From NCBI RefSeq assembly GCF_910592395.1, contig NC_088310.1, positions 23,513,491 through 23,577,490 of the forward strand: DNA of 64,000 nt. The letters are read 5' to 3'. This document shows positions 12,165 through 24,199 of the stretch, piece after piece. Source of the DNA: Lineus longissimus. Its lineage: Eukaryota; Nemertea; Pilidiophora; Heteronemertea; Lineidae. Each line of letters starts with the position of its first letter. Position 1 is the first letter of the stretch. A program made the translations under genes and the position numbers. The notes beneath the pieces are model-generated. The model had not been told where the DNA came from. It worked only from the letters and a program-made list of their open reading frames with translations, and made no database searches.

Positions 12165-13041
12165 GATAAATACAGTGTCAGACACTGCTTTACTGATGTG
12201 ATATTTTGTAAATCATTGCAAGTATTTGAAAACCTGAAATAAAAAATAGCACTTGGAACGTGGCCATGATCAACCATCCTCAACTATGAACTGTCCAGGA
12301 TCATTATACACCTGCTATAGTATGTCACCTTCATATTTCCTTTACGTCCAGATGGTGAAGCAGTTTTAGACAGCTGCAGCCTTCTTGGGATAATACCATT
12401 CTGAAATTAGAAGACACAATATGTACTTACACTAAAAATCATTGAAATATTATTTTATATATTATCTTTTATATTTATTTTATATATTTTTCAAAAAAGT
12501 AGCTCATGACAGGGCAATCCCATACATTTCCAAATAAGATTTTTCCTCATATATTTAACCAAGACATTATCGATCGCAATGTACTTCATTCCAAATTATC
12601 TCCGGCAACCAGGACGCTTAATAGATGTCTACTCACCTCCTAAACGAGATCAAAAACACCAAAGATTAATGAACCATTCATCGTGATTGATTGATTGATT
12701 GGGGTGCAGATCGTGCTGGGCGATTTTCAACCTTCACGACTTTCTTATCTCGAGCTATGTAATCTCTGCGGTCATTGAATGTCATCCATCTTCATCACAT
12801 TCAGACGTGGTGAGATTTCTAGCACTGAATTTCTATATCTCTCCTTAACCCGTTCCGCCTAGCCATCATCCAGTAAGGTAAAAGAAGAGCCTAGACCTTG
12901 TTGTGCTAAACTCAATGTTAGCCTACCAGTCCCCTTTTTACTGTGCTGGTTATTACTGATTGTCAGACGAGATTAGGGTGTCTGATGATATCAGACGGTT
13001 TGATATTTATGAAGTCTATCTAGTCTGACACTGTATTTATC
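12165..13041. repeat. Segment bounded by perfect 19-bp inverted repeats
   Basis: GATAAATACAGTGTCAGAC at 12165-12183 is found as its exact reverse complement at 13023-13041. Further GTCAGAC/GTCTGA words lie just inside the right end (about 12960-13000). The 877-bp interior has no transposase-like frame. No target-site duplication is visible directly outside the repeats, so a MITE is possible but unproven. Confidence 0.5.
12691..12705 (+). repeat. (GATT)n microsatellite, short
   Basis: About four tandem GATT units lie inside the inverted-repeat segment, followed by GGGG. Confidence 0.8.
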
Positions 13042-13049
13042 AACATTAA

Positions 13050-16000
13050 TTATCTAGTATCTAAACCAACCTTTAGCAAGCCATGCAATGGAATCTGTCA
13101 AAAGACAGACGCCACTGTTTATTAAATCTCTTCTGAAGTAGCCTGAAGATATGACCGAGCTGCTACAAACGGAAAACAGGCATGGGAAAACCTTGAAAAT
13201 GTACAGATATAAAAACATGACAAAATATCAACCAATGAGAACTACTTGTGATTACAAAACATGAGTGTCAACCTTCAATGGTATCGCACACTGAGGTGGA
13301 ACCTTATATCCCTTATATTCCTAGCAGTGATCAACAATTAAGTACATACAGTTGCCTATCTTTCAAAGGTTGAGGCAACTGGACAATAATGATACTGATC
13401 TTTTGAAATCTAGCTCCAACTGATGTCAAGGTTTCACATATTTCCTGTTCTAATGAGATTTCCATGTTTTAGTGACCCTGAACTGCTCTCATGATGATCA
13501 TAACAAGTTGATTGTACAGCTGGGAGTGTTTCAGATATTAAAAGCCTGCAGGACTGGGCTGTCTGCATGTCTGATGATATTGATAACTCTAGTGTTTTGC
13601 AAACAGTTGATAAAACTTCATCGATATATATGCACTGGTACATTATTCAAATGTTCGAGTGGTGGCGGAGTGCCCAAATTGGTACACTTCATGTTCGACA
13701 AATATTTCAGCTCAAGTTGGCTAAACACCCACACACATTAACCATATCATCATTGTGCTTTACAAAAAAAAGAGGTGCCGTTAGCTTTTTTCCAAATAGA
13801 CTGGAGCTATGATGTTAAAATTTGACCGTGTTAGTGCCAGCTTGAAGAGAAGTTCATTTTGGTCTATACATCTGCCCCTGATAAAGTTAAAGTGTTGATT
13901 CAGTTTAATTACAGGCTACTTTAGCCAAATACTCGATTGATCAGCCATGGCTCCTGTTGACTAAACATATCAGCTTTGTTAAAAGGGTTCTTAGCGAGAT
14001 TTCAAGGTCACGTTTCCCATCCGACAGTGTCAACTGACACTACTTTGGGGTTTTGATAAGCTGGTTATCAGGAGAAGACTTGTCTGACATGAGGCAGGAT
14101 TTGTGTTAAGATTCAGCAGGGGTAGAGTTATCAGTTACGTTAGAGAGATTCCTAGCAGGTGTCAGAGCCAAGTAACTTGTCAGCTTTTTTTCCTCTTGAA
14201 CCAAAAGCTCGACTTTATGACTCTGCTTACGATTTCTCAGTTCCTCATTCTTGATGGTTCTCAATGCTGAGCAAGAGTTCTGTATGTTTGGTACCTGTCA
14301 ATACACAAATATTTTTGCAAGGATATCTGCATGGAGCTCAGGACCATACAGTTAAACTCATAATTGGTAACCACAGCAGAAAATAATGCCCCCTCCGGTA
14401 ATAGGGATGGTGAGCTTCTGAAGGCATTACCGTTATCTTTGGAAAAACATGACGTTCAAAGAAAATCAATTAAAAATGACAGTAAAAAATATATATCTTA
14501 ACACAAGTGTATCCATAGCAAACAGAAACCAATAGCAACTCAAGGTTCACAGGGAAAAACGTTGGTAAACACAGGATGGTATCTTTAGATTCTAAAAAAA
14601 ATGTTTGACAAATTCTCATTGCCAGAAGTTTTGCTGAGTATCTTTAAAGCTATATGTTAATAGCTCAATGGCCAATCAGAAAGCAACTATTTCTGGGTGA
14701 GGTCATCTTAACCCGCAACGTTTTGAGATCGCTAAATCAGAGTCTGGATGGGGTGAGGTAGGCCATTTTAGAAGTTCTGTTAACACTGCCCAAACAAATG
14801 TTTTTACCTGAACCATCTTCATGAACGTTTGTGTAATAGGAGTGAAAAGTTTGTTCCTTGTTTAGGTTATTGTTGACATTGTTTCCATAGTGGGTACATG
14901 TAGCTGTTCTATTATTGCTGTTGCTTTTTCCCAATGCTGTGCCAGTCTGATTCAACAATCCCTCCACCAATGTGGTATCTAAGTGGCAGCTTCGTGTTTG
15001 AAAAGAGCAATTTTATGAAAGTTTGTTGAGACAGCTTGGGAATGAATGAGATGGAAATTGAATAGAACACTGCATGCAGAATGTTCACATGGCTTGGAAT
15101 ATTTTTTGTGTAAAGCACACTCTTTTCATAAAGGTCAACTGATTCGCACACCTTTAAGAACCGTAAGGGTCAAACATATCCTTCCTGACATCAAGGTCTA
15201 ATTGCAGAACATGCAAGTGAAAATGTCAGAGGTAATTGCCCAGTACATGAGTGATATAGCAAATCAGACACATATGTACATGTACATGGCCTTTAACGAT
15301 CCAACGTAATGATATTAGAGCTGGCCATCAAGCATGATTTTTCAGGTCTGGTTCCTAGCAACGCAGCCATTTGCACTTATCAAATCCTTGGTGAGCAATT
15401 ACTCTGGTAATGCCTCGTACCTGACAGGTTTGGCCACACAGGCTATTACTATCACATCAAATCTGTTGCAATAAACAGCATGCTGCCTTAAGGCAAAGGA
15501 AAGGGATGTTCAGGTTAGACAGAAGTTGGTATTTAGGCAGTCAGAGACTTGTCATGCTCTCTGACACCCAGTGATCTAGTACAGCTTTAAAACACTATCT
15601 TTCTGCAGCTACAACCTACTACAATACTGGTTTATTTTTCCAATGGATCCAATGCTGGCTCAACTTCCTACTTCAAACTTCAAAAGCCAGGATACTTGAA
15701 TCCATAGGATAGAAGTCATGGTCCGCAAGGTCCGGTTGAAAATATATTGCACTGTAGAAGACCAGTGTGTGCTGCAAAGGATGTTTCTTATACTGACCAG
15801 TACTATTAACTACCAAACATTAACCATACTCCATTCCAACTCCATAGCAGAGAAATCTAAGGGTATCTGATGATGTGTGAATCAAATTGAGTCAAACAGA
15901 GTATCCAAGCAAACCAGCAGTAGTTTCTAGCAGCTATCAGACAAGAAACAAGAAATGATTTTACATTCCCTATGAAGTGAAATTGGGCAGTAAAGGACAT

Positions 16001-16830
16001 GGTCTCTCAATCAGTCATGCTGTGTTTGTCCAACTCCCACCTAACACGCCTAATGACTGAACCAATCAAATTGCCATCAGGGATCCTTTATTTCCTCGAC
16101 AAGGACATATCCTTGGCAACAACACTAATCTAGTACAATGGACCAGGAGGATAGAAACAAATCACCTTGACCTATAGACTCTTGCGTGAGGGAAATCTAT
16201 TCGTTGGCATACTGCAAGGGAAAACCACCCTAAAACTGAAAAATGGAAGTAATGAGTGAGTGTCACTGTCGCACAAACTTAGGTCTAGTTTATATAGAGT
16301 TCATGTTGTCACTCTTCGTTTTTATTTTATTAGGATGGTCTCAAAATACACTCTTAATTTTCTCAAAATGGGCTCTAATTTGATATCTTGAATTTGAGAT
16401 TTAACTGGGATTGATATTGAAATATCAGATTTTGATACATAAGTTAAAGCATCAAAATTGGCAAACCAAATATATTAGAATTTATTTTGAGGCCAACTTG
16501 ATAATTATCTGAAGAATTGAGAATTATATGTTTTTAAAGATTGTTTTTAAAGTTACAAATAGTTTTATCAATTCATCTTTGCACAACCACGTTTTGAATG
16601 AAAGCCTTGTGATACACAAAGGCAGCCCGTATTTATTTCGCTCAGACTTAAATGTCTCCTTAACAAAGTGTACCCTATGGTGTCTGCAAATACAGCCTCT
16701 CTTTCGAGTTGTGCACTGGGGGCAAAGCTTTACACAGCAAGATATAGTTCTCCAGAATGTTGCAAGAGGTCAGTTGGAACATTTGGGCAGGACCTAATAA
16801 CACAGGCTATGAGCCATTGTAGCATCCTGT
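13050..16830. other. No gene recognised
   Basis: No coding motif or RNA gene seen. Overlapping open frames at 13.4-13.8 kb on both strands have no family resemblance. A TACATGTACATG-type palindromic word occurs near 15276. Confidence 0.45.
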
Positions 16831-17022
16831 CTCAGGTCTCGCGGCTAGCAGTCAAGAGATCCCGGTTCAAAGCTCACCATCAACTTTAGACAATCAATAG
16901 GTATCACTTCCTAACATGCCAACTTTCCTCCAGTAGGCACAAAATCTTTTCATCTTCAGAAGATTGTGCCAATGCCAGGGACTGAACAACTTACTTCTTA
17001 ACCCTACGGCCAAAATAACAAA
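16830..17022 (-). mobile_element. SINE-like sequence, possibly two pieces
   Basis: On the minus strand, 17020-17005 reads GTTATTTTGGCCGTAG with a TGGCCGTAGGG box-A-like core, and 16989-16970 reads GTTCAGTCCCTGGCATTGGC, a box-B-like core with the usual following CCTGG. The plus strand also holds CGGCTAGCAGTCAAGAG and CCCGGTTCAAAGCTC at 16840-16877, another tRNA-like pair in the opposite sense. Neither folds as a full tRNA. The region is best read as decayed tRNA-derived SINE material, perhaps two insertions. Confidence 0.45.
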
Positions 17023-17435
17023 TATGATATCCATGGCACTTCCTCATATTATTTTCACTCTTAACATTTGAGCCCAATATCTATTATCATTTTCTCCATC
17101 TAAGAGTGAGACACCAATGTGGATATCAAGTTTTACTTGGGGCTGTTTTCTGTACATGTTTTTGTTGGTTATTGTGCAACTAATACTATCATCATATACG
17201 TTATGATCAAACGTACGAATCATTAGTATTGCAAAGGCTACATACATATGATAAACAGGTTTTATGAGATATAAATAACTGACTGTTTCTGTACTCATCT
17301 TCTTCGTTTATTTCAATGAAATGGCCAGGGCCATTGTGCTCACCTCATGTGGAGGAAAGATGGATAAAGAGCATGGTATTGTGTCATGTAGTGTTAGGTT
17401 TGATGTAGGTCCAAGCAATTACAATTTCCCCAAAA

Positions 17436-18336
17436 TGGCCAATTTACAGTACATTCGACCTCTGTGACCTTGAAAAGTTGGTCAAATCAAAGAAGACCCG
17501 GGTGATACATTGAATGGTTGTTAGAATTAGATGTACCTATGATATAAAATTGGTGCCAATCGGGTACTAGGAATAATGGCATTTTGATGAATTTAGGATT
17601 TGGCCCCCTCCCTGGAGGCCAAACGGCAAATCAGATCGCACCAAACTTCGGTACCTGAGATCACCTGACCAAAGGGTACATGTGTACTTAATTTGTGATC
17701 AATAGTCATTGCAGTTAAGAAACGTGCCATAGTTACGTCCTGACGGCGAATTTACGTCATTTGACCTCTGTGACCTTGACAAGAAGGTCAAATTAAAAAC
17801 CTGTGTGACATATACTGTATGGTGGTTAGATGTACCCATGATATCAAATTGGTGGCAATCGGGCAAGAAGTTAAGGAATTATTACATTTTTAAGGTTTTT
17901 GGATTTTGCCCCCTGGTGGTCAAGTGGTGAATCATATTGGACCAAACTTCGGTCCCTGAGATCACCTGACTAAGGGGTAAATGTGTACCAAATTTGGTAT
18001 CAATAGTCATTGCAGTTTAGAAACGTGCCATCGTTACATCCTAACGGCCAATTTACACCATTTGACCTCTGTGACCTTGAAAAAGAGGTCAAATCAAAAA
18101 CCCGGAGGATATATGATGCACCTTTGCTAGAAGTACCTACCATATTTTTTTCAAAATTTCCCGACTACTATTAAGGGAGATATTGCATATTTTCACTTTT
18201 AACGTTTGGCCCCCTGGTGGCCAAACCATGAAACGAATCGGACTGAAACTTGGTCTCCAAGGTGTCATTACATAAGGGTACATGTGTACCAAGTTTCAAC
18301 TCAATAGCTCTAACAGTTACGAAACGTGCCCTGCTA
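17436..18336 (+). repeat. Three tandem ~300-bp units
   Basis: Unit lengths are 308, 301 and 292 bp. The first two are closest to each other; the third differs in its middle, where it carries TTAAGGGAGATATTGC. Junctions read CCTGACGGCGAATTT and CCTAACGGCCAATTT. Each unit contains paired TGACCT and AGGTCA half-sites, typical nuclear-receptor-type words, but as part of the repeat consensus. Confidence 0.85.
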
Positions 18337-19178
<842 letters not shown>

Positions 19179-19194
19179 CCACGGTATGGGATAA

Positions 19195-19218
19195 GCTCAC
19201 CTCTGCTAAGAGGTGAGC
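19195..19218 (+). other. Perfect terminal hairpin
   Basis: GCTCACCTC (19195-19203) and GAGGTGAGC (19210-19218) are exact complements around the 6-nt loop TGCTAA. GCTCACCTC is also present at the left end of the element (17338-17346), so the hairpin arm doubles as the inverted repeat. It probably marks the right end of the element rather than a transcription terminator. Confidence 0.85.
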
Positions 19219-19540
19219 TAATGAAGCTGATGTTGAAAGCTGAAACAGTATTCGTATTTAACAGTCTTTTACATTAACCCCATCTTGGCCACCAACGTTT
19301 TTTGAATCTTATCGATATCTAGTATATAAATGTCACGATGTCAAAGTCACTGTGCAGCAAATACTTTATTGATCTGTTTATCTTTTCTCAAATATTTTAT
19401 CTCCTGCCTTTTATAGTGAAGCGATGATCCCAGCCCTTTTTCAGTTCGTGCATCGACAGTTTTGCAATAGACGTCCACCATTCCATTACTATCACCAAAT
19501 GTCATCACAAAACAAACAATTTGAAATCGTTCATCCTTTC

Positions 19541-19690
19541 AATTCTTGATGACTATTTTTAGATCTCAAATGTCCCAATTTGATATCACAAAAGTCCATC
19601 GTTTTATGAATGCACGAAGCAAAATTGTCTCGTTGAATTCTTGATGATTATATTTAGAACTCAAATGTCCAAATTACGATCTCGATATGC
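19541..19690 (+). repeat. Diverged 95-bp tandem duplication
   Basis: AATTCTTGATGACTATTTTT at 19541 recurs as AATTCTTGATGATTATATTT at 19636. Both are followed by AGA-CTCAAATGTCC and an A/T-rich tail with GATCTC or GATATC. Confidence 0.75.
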
Positions 19691-19699
19691 ACAGACACA

Positions 19700-22600
19700 C
19701 CCATACATCCAGACAATTAAATTATAAATTTAGTTTGCCATGCTCAAGATATTTATGGATATGATATGATTGTCTTCAATCCACATGCCCAGGAGAGCGT
19801 GCCAAGCATGAGCGTTTAAAATACGTAGGTGCAGACATTATTGTTTATCTCAACTTTTTGTTCGAATGTATTGATGGTGAGAAATCGATGAAAAGCTTCC
19901 CAAATGGACCCATAACTTACTTCGTGCATGACTGAGCATGACGATGGTGTAATAAAACACCGATGGAATTAATCCTGCCGATAACAAAGAAACGCCTACT
20001 AGTCTTGTCAGCAATAATTTGTACATTCCTATAACATTAGTACAGTCATTCATTCAAAAAAAGTTATGACTTTTCCATCCTAATCAGTCATCGCAGAATC
20101 GTCCCAGTTAAGTCTGTCAAGTACCAGAAAATACTTTATTTAAACATAAAATGATAAATTTGTTTAGAAAAATATATAAGTGACTCTAGTAGAATGACTC
20201 ATCAGAACATTTTATTGATTGATTAATTGATTGAAACTGACCATAGCATATTCATAGTTAATTACCATGATCAACTGATACGGACCATCTATTATTTTAA
20301 CTGTATTTATAGATTATCCAAGCGTTTACTTGATATTGTGTTATAATTTTTTTTTGAACATGCATGAGTATGTACATGCATGAAGGCAGTTTATTTTTTT
20401 TATTTTTTTTTTTTAGTTTCAAATGTACATCCTTCATGAGCAGATGGTTGAGGATGAGTTTTGAACTGAACCGAATTATAAAGGAACTTGTAAGTACTGT
20501 GAACCCCTGTACTGGTTGTGAGCCTGTACAAGTTTTATTTCAAGTAAGCAGTTTAGAGTATTTCTTATTATTCCTCAGGGAATATCACGCAGCCAAATCC
20601 TGACTCTGAATCACCAGAGCGGATTTGTCATCTTGAAGCAAAATGATTGGAAAAGAACTTCAGTCATGTCTTGGTGTTAGCTCAGCATCGAAAAAATATG
20701 TTAAAAACAGTCACAGACATTGATAATTCAGATTCGGGAAGCTATGTCACGACTAAGAGGACAGCATTTCATTGCACGACTGGTATTAATATTTCTAATC
20801 AAATAGATTGAATTTGGAGCATGCATTAAGTTGATTCGATGTGTGGAGTATTTTTATAAAGTATAAGCTCCCAAGCTGTTATCAACATTGGTCCTGGTTT
20901 CTGTGGTTTCAAGCAAATTTATATAAAGGGTCCTGTAAGAGAATTACATCTTACACATAGATGATTTGCGAAAATACTTTTCAGCCATTTTGTTTTTCCC
21001 TTTTCACAGGCAAGTGGAGTTTACCATGACACGTAGGTCATTTTCCAAGGAAAGCTTCTCACCAATATCTGACATTTCATATGGGCTTTTAGCACAATTA
21101 ATCATTATCAGCGAAATCCTAAGGCTCGTCATTGGCAAGGAACATGTCAGATCTTGCCATCGAATATTCAAATAAAATTATAAGGGCAAGGGGTCGAAAG
21201 GAGTCAAAATCTGACTTTTGATCAAAGGGTTCGAGCAATGTTACCATTTAAACATGTCACACCTTGCAAAAGCTTTTCAAACATCATAACAAGGGGTGAA
21301 ATCCGTTTGAAAAGAGCCTTTAAGTCTAGTCTCGTTAAAAGTACAGCATGTTGTGTCCTGTATGATTTAACTGCTGGTGATAATGGTTGGTTTTGAGAGC
21401 CTGATTTGCGCCATGCCAGTTCTCAACATAAAGGGACTATAATATCATTATATGTAAAGTTCTATCTATATGAAAACAAATAGTTTATAGTTCAAGAATT
21501 CGCCCAAAAGTTTTATGGCACACTCTATCCTTTTTGACTGTCAAAAAAGGGCTTATAGCTGAATGCATTTGTGTCACTGCAATTCCTATTAACAGGTGTT
21601 ATTGATGCATTATTGTGATTCCTATCCCATCTGAACAACCACCAAATATTCCACAAAGGGCAATAGTCCATTTTCCCCAACAGTAAGAAACATGTCTGTC
21701 TTTGCCTCCCCATCCATGCCTACTGAGCCTACACTAATCTCATTGATGTCTACAACCAACCAAACCACTTTTTGAGACAAATGCACAGCAGTAATGCAAT
21801 CAGAGTAGATAAACATGTTTGTTTCATGTGACAGGGGACTCAAAGGCGGCAAACGAATCACTGTATCAACCAGGGAATCAAGTCAGGGTGAAGGATAAGG
21901 CTAAAACTCTTTATTCTATGTTCTACATCTGTGGTGTACCATCAAGACACAGAAAGTGGGTACAGTGCACCAAAACAAGTCCGTCATATGTGTTTGGCAC
22001 TTCTAACTAAATCTCTCTACAAACAAGAAATTTCATGCACTTTAAGGGAGTTTTATTCAAACCAGTACGGTACAAATGCGAATAAACAATGCTTTAACAT
22101 GCTTGGTCTAAGTCAGCACGCCTTTGAAAAATGATGGAGACCTGGCTGCGACACTATCTACCAAGAATCTGATCAGGACCTGGGAAGCTGCCAGCATCAA
22201 AGTTAGATCCCTGGGAATCATTTATGCCTCGGCCAGGGAAGATAAACCTGCCAGAAAGTATTGCACAATGGATGAAAAAAACTGCATTTTCGATGAAACA
22301 AGAGGATCAAGCTGAAACATTTAAAAGGCCAGTGAAAATGAAGAATGCCCCAGGATACTAGTTTTATTATGTTTTCTCCTCAAACTAATCCAACAGATAA
22401 GAACGCAGTGCACATAAACAGCATAAAAACGGGTACCTAGTCAAACTATTGCCATTGCAGAAACAAAAACTACCGATCCTGCCACTGGCATGACTACTGC
22501 CTTAATAATTGTCAACATCATATTCTAGTCTTTTTACCGAATTGAAATATAAGCTCCGTTTATCTCTTTCTCATTACAACCAACAGTCAATTTATCGATA

Positions 22601-22915
22601 AAAGTTCATTGACATTGCCCTTGACCCCACTCCGGCCCTGGGGATAATCCTTTACATTCACACATGCAAAAATTACCAGAGCTACCAGGAATTTTAGTTC
22701 ATCATTGCTAACATTCTCAAAGATGACAGCATCCTCTGGTATGGTTAGTCAACCTCACATTGTATAAACAATGTCAACCTTGCATCGTAAGACAAAATCA
22801 GTAAGAAAGCCACAGAATTCCTGACCTTACCATAGTGATGGGGTTCTTCTCTTCATAAAACTATTTGTTAAAAAAGAACTTGGGATAAGATATGTACTGG
22901 TATTAAAAGAGTCAA
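19700..22915. other. No gene recognised
   Basis: Contains T-rich low-complexity stretches at about 20347-20355 and 20390-20415. Three short overlapping plus-strand frames at 21.8-22.3 kb have no family resemblance and no shared reading frame. Confidence 0.45.
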
Positions 22916-22918
22916 ACA

Positions 22919-22980
22919 GCCAATTTTATGTCATTTGACATGGTGACCTTGAAAGATTGTCAGATCAAATAACCGTAGGT
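22919..22980 (+). mobile_element. Fragment of the 300-bp-unit element
   Basis: GCCAATTTTATGTCATTTGA, then GGTGACCTTGAAAGATTGTC and CAGATCAAATAACC, align to the start of the 300-bp unit in the 17.3-19.2 kb element (GGCCAATTTAC, TGTGACCTTGAAAA, GGTCAAATCAAA). Only about 60 bp is recognisable. Confidence 0.65.
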
Positions 22981-23679
22981 GCTGTTGTTGATCAAAAGGA
23001 AGCAAACCTCCATGTTACACATTGTCAACGAAACAAAACAAATCTGCACCATGGCAGCATTTTTATCGCTAGCAAAGAGGCAACAATTCTGTAGTCGATT
23101 TCAGAACAATTCCATGAAATCTTGAGGCTTGGTTTTTGTCGACTTTTCAACCTGTGTACAACCTGACACACCATGGAACAAAAGTCTGACACTGGATGAC
23201 ATAAAGGAATATAATTTTGTCACTAACAGATATCTCACTCTTATAGAGCACCAGGTTGTGTTAGATGCATGATTGTCAACAGCATACATGTAGCATTTTA
23301 GCAACTGCAGCATGTGCACCTAGAACCCTAATTTCATGTTATTTCTTTCTTTTCAGCATGATCAGCCATACTACGGAAGGGAGAAGGATGTTGTTAACCC
23401 GGTTCATTCAACACATGCTCCCGTTGTCATCAAATAGCAGTTTGGTTGTACTTTTGTCAACGTAGGCCTCATCTTTAATTTGTGTTTATCGGGATATCTG
23501 ATTAAAAGGGGATCTGATATATTTAAAACCTTTTGATGTTTTCAAAAATTATTGTCCTGCATGTATTTACTTGCTAATCCTGTATGCATAATATGTATTG
23601 TAAATGACTGAATGAGATTTAGACTCCAACTACATCAATTAAATCTAGCAAAAGACATTTTAGTCTTTGCCATTTCAAA

Positions 23680-23755
23680 GCCACCTCTTTTGTCATGCAA
23701 AGAATATGTCACCTCTGCTCCCTTTGTCATGCGAAGTAGCAGCCTTTGTCGAGCC
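23680..23755 (+). repeat. Short ~33-bp duplication
   Basis: CACCTCTTTTGTCATGCAAAG is followed about 33 bp later by CACCTCTG and CCCTTTGTCATGCGAAG. It is a small local duplication of unknown significance. Confidence 0.5.
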
Positions 23756-24104
23756 TTGCATGGTCATAAGAAATGTGTTTTTTTGTAATGCACATTTGGT
23801 CCTGAACCAATTGACAACAGTGACCTAAACGTATTGTAAGAGCTTACATAGCTCACAATAGACTCTAATACAATAGTTACTACAAAGTGAAAATATAGAG
23901 ACAAGGCAGTCCATATCGTCATGTGTCATCCCTGCATGTAACAAGAAAGAATGTATAACAATAAAGAATTTGAAAAAAAGAACCTGAATATTATTCTTAT
24001 TAACACTTTTCTTTGGATGCTGACACTGATAAAAAAAACTTTAACAGGGATCACTGTGCTTACCGGATTGAATTTTGTTTGAGAAATGTTGCATTGATAT
24101 CATT

Positions 24105-24175
24105 TGACCTATGCGACCTTGGCAAATATGTCCTGCATCCTAATGGAGGTTACATGTGATAAAAATTGGAGATGA
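24105..24175 (+). mobile_element. Second fragment of the 300-bp-unit element
   Basis: CATTTGACCTATGCGACCTT is followed about 40 bp later by ACATGTGATAAAAATTGG. These match TTTGACCTCTGTGACCTTG and ACCTATGATATAAAATTGG of the 17.4-kb unit with a shortened middle. It is a decayed, internally deleted copy. Confidence 0.6.
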
Positions 24176-24199
24176 TACACTGGTTACTTACTTACTTAC

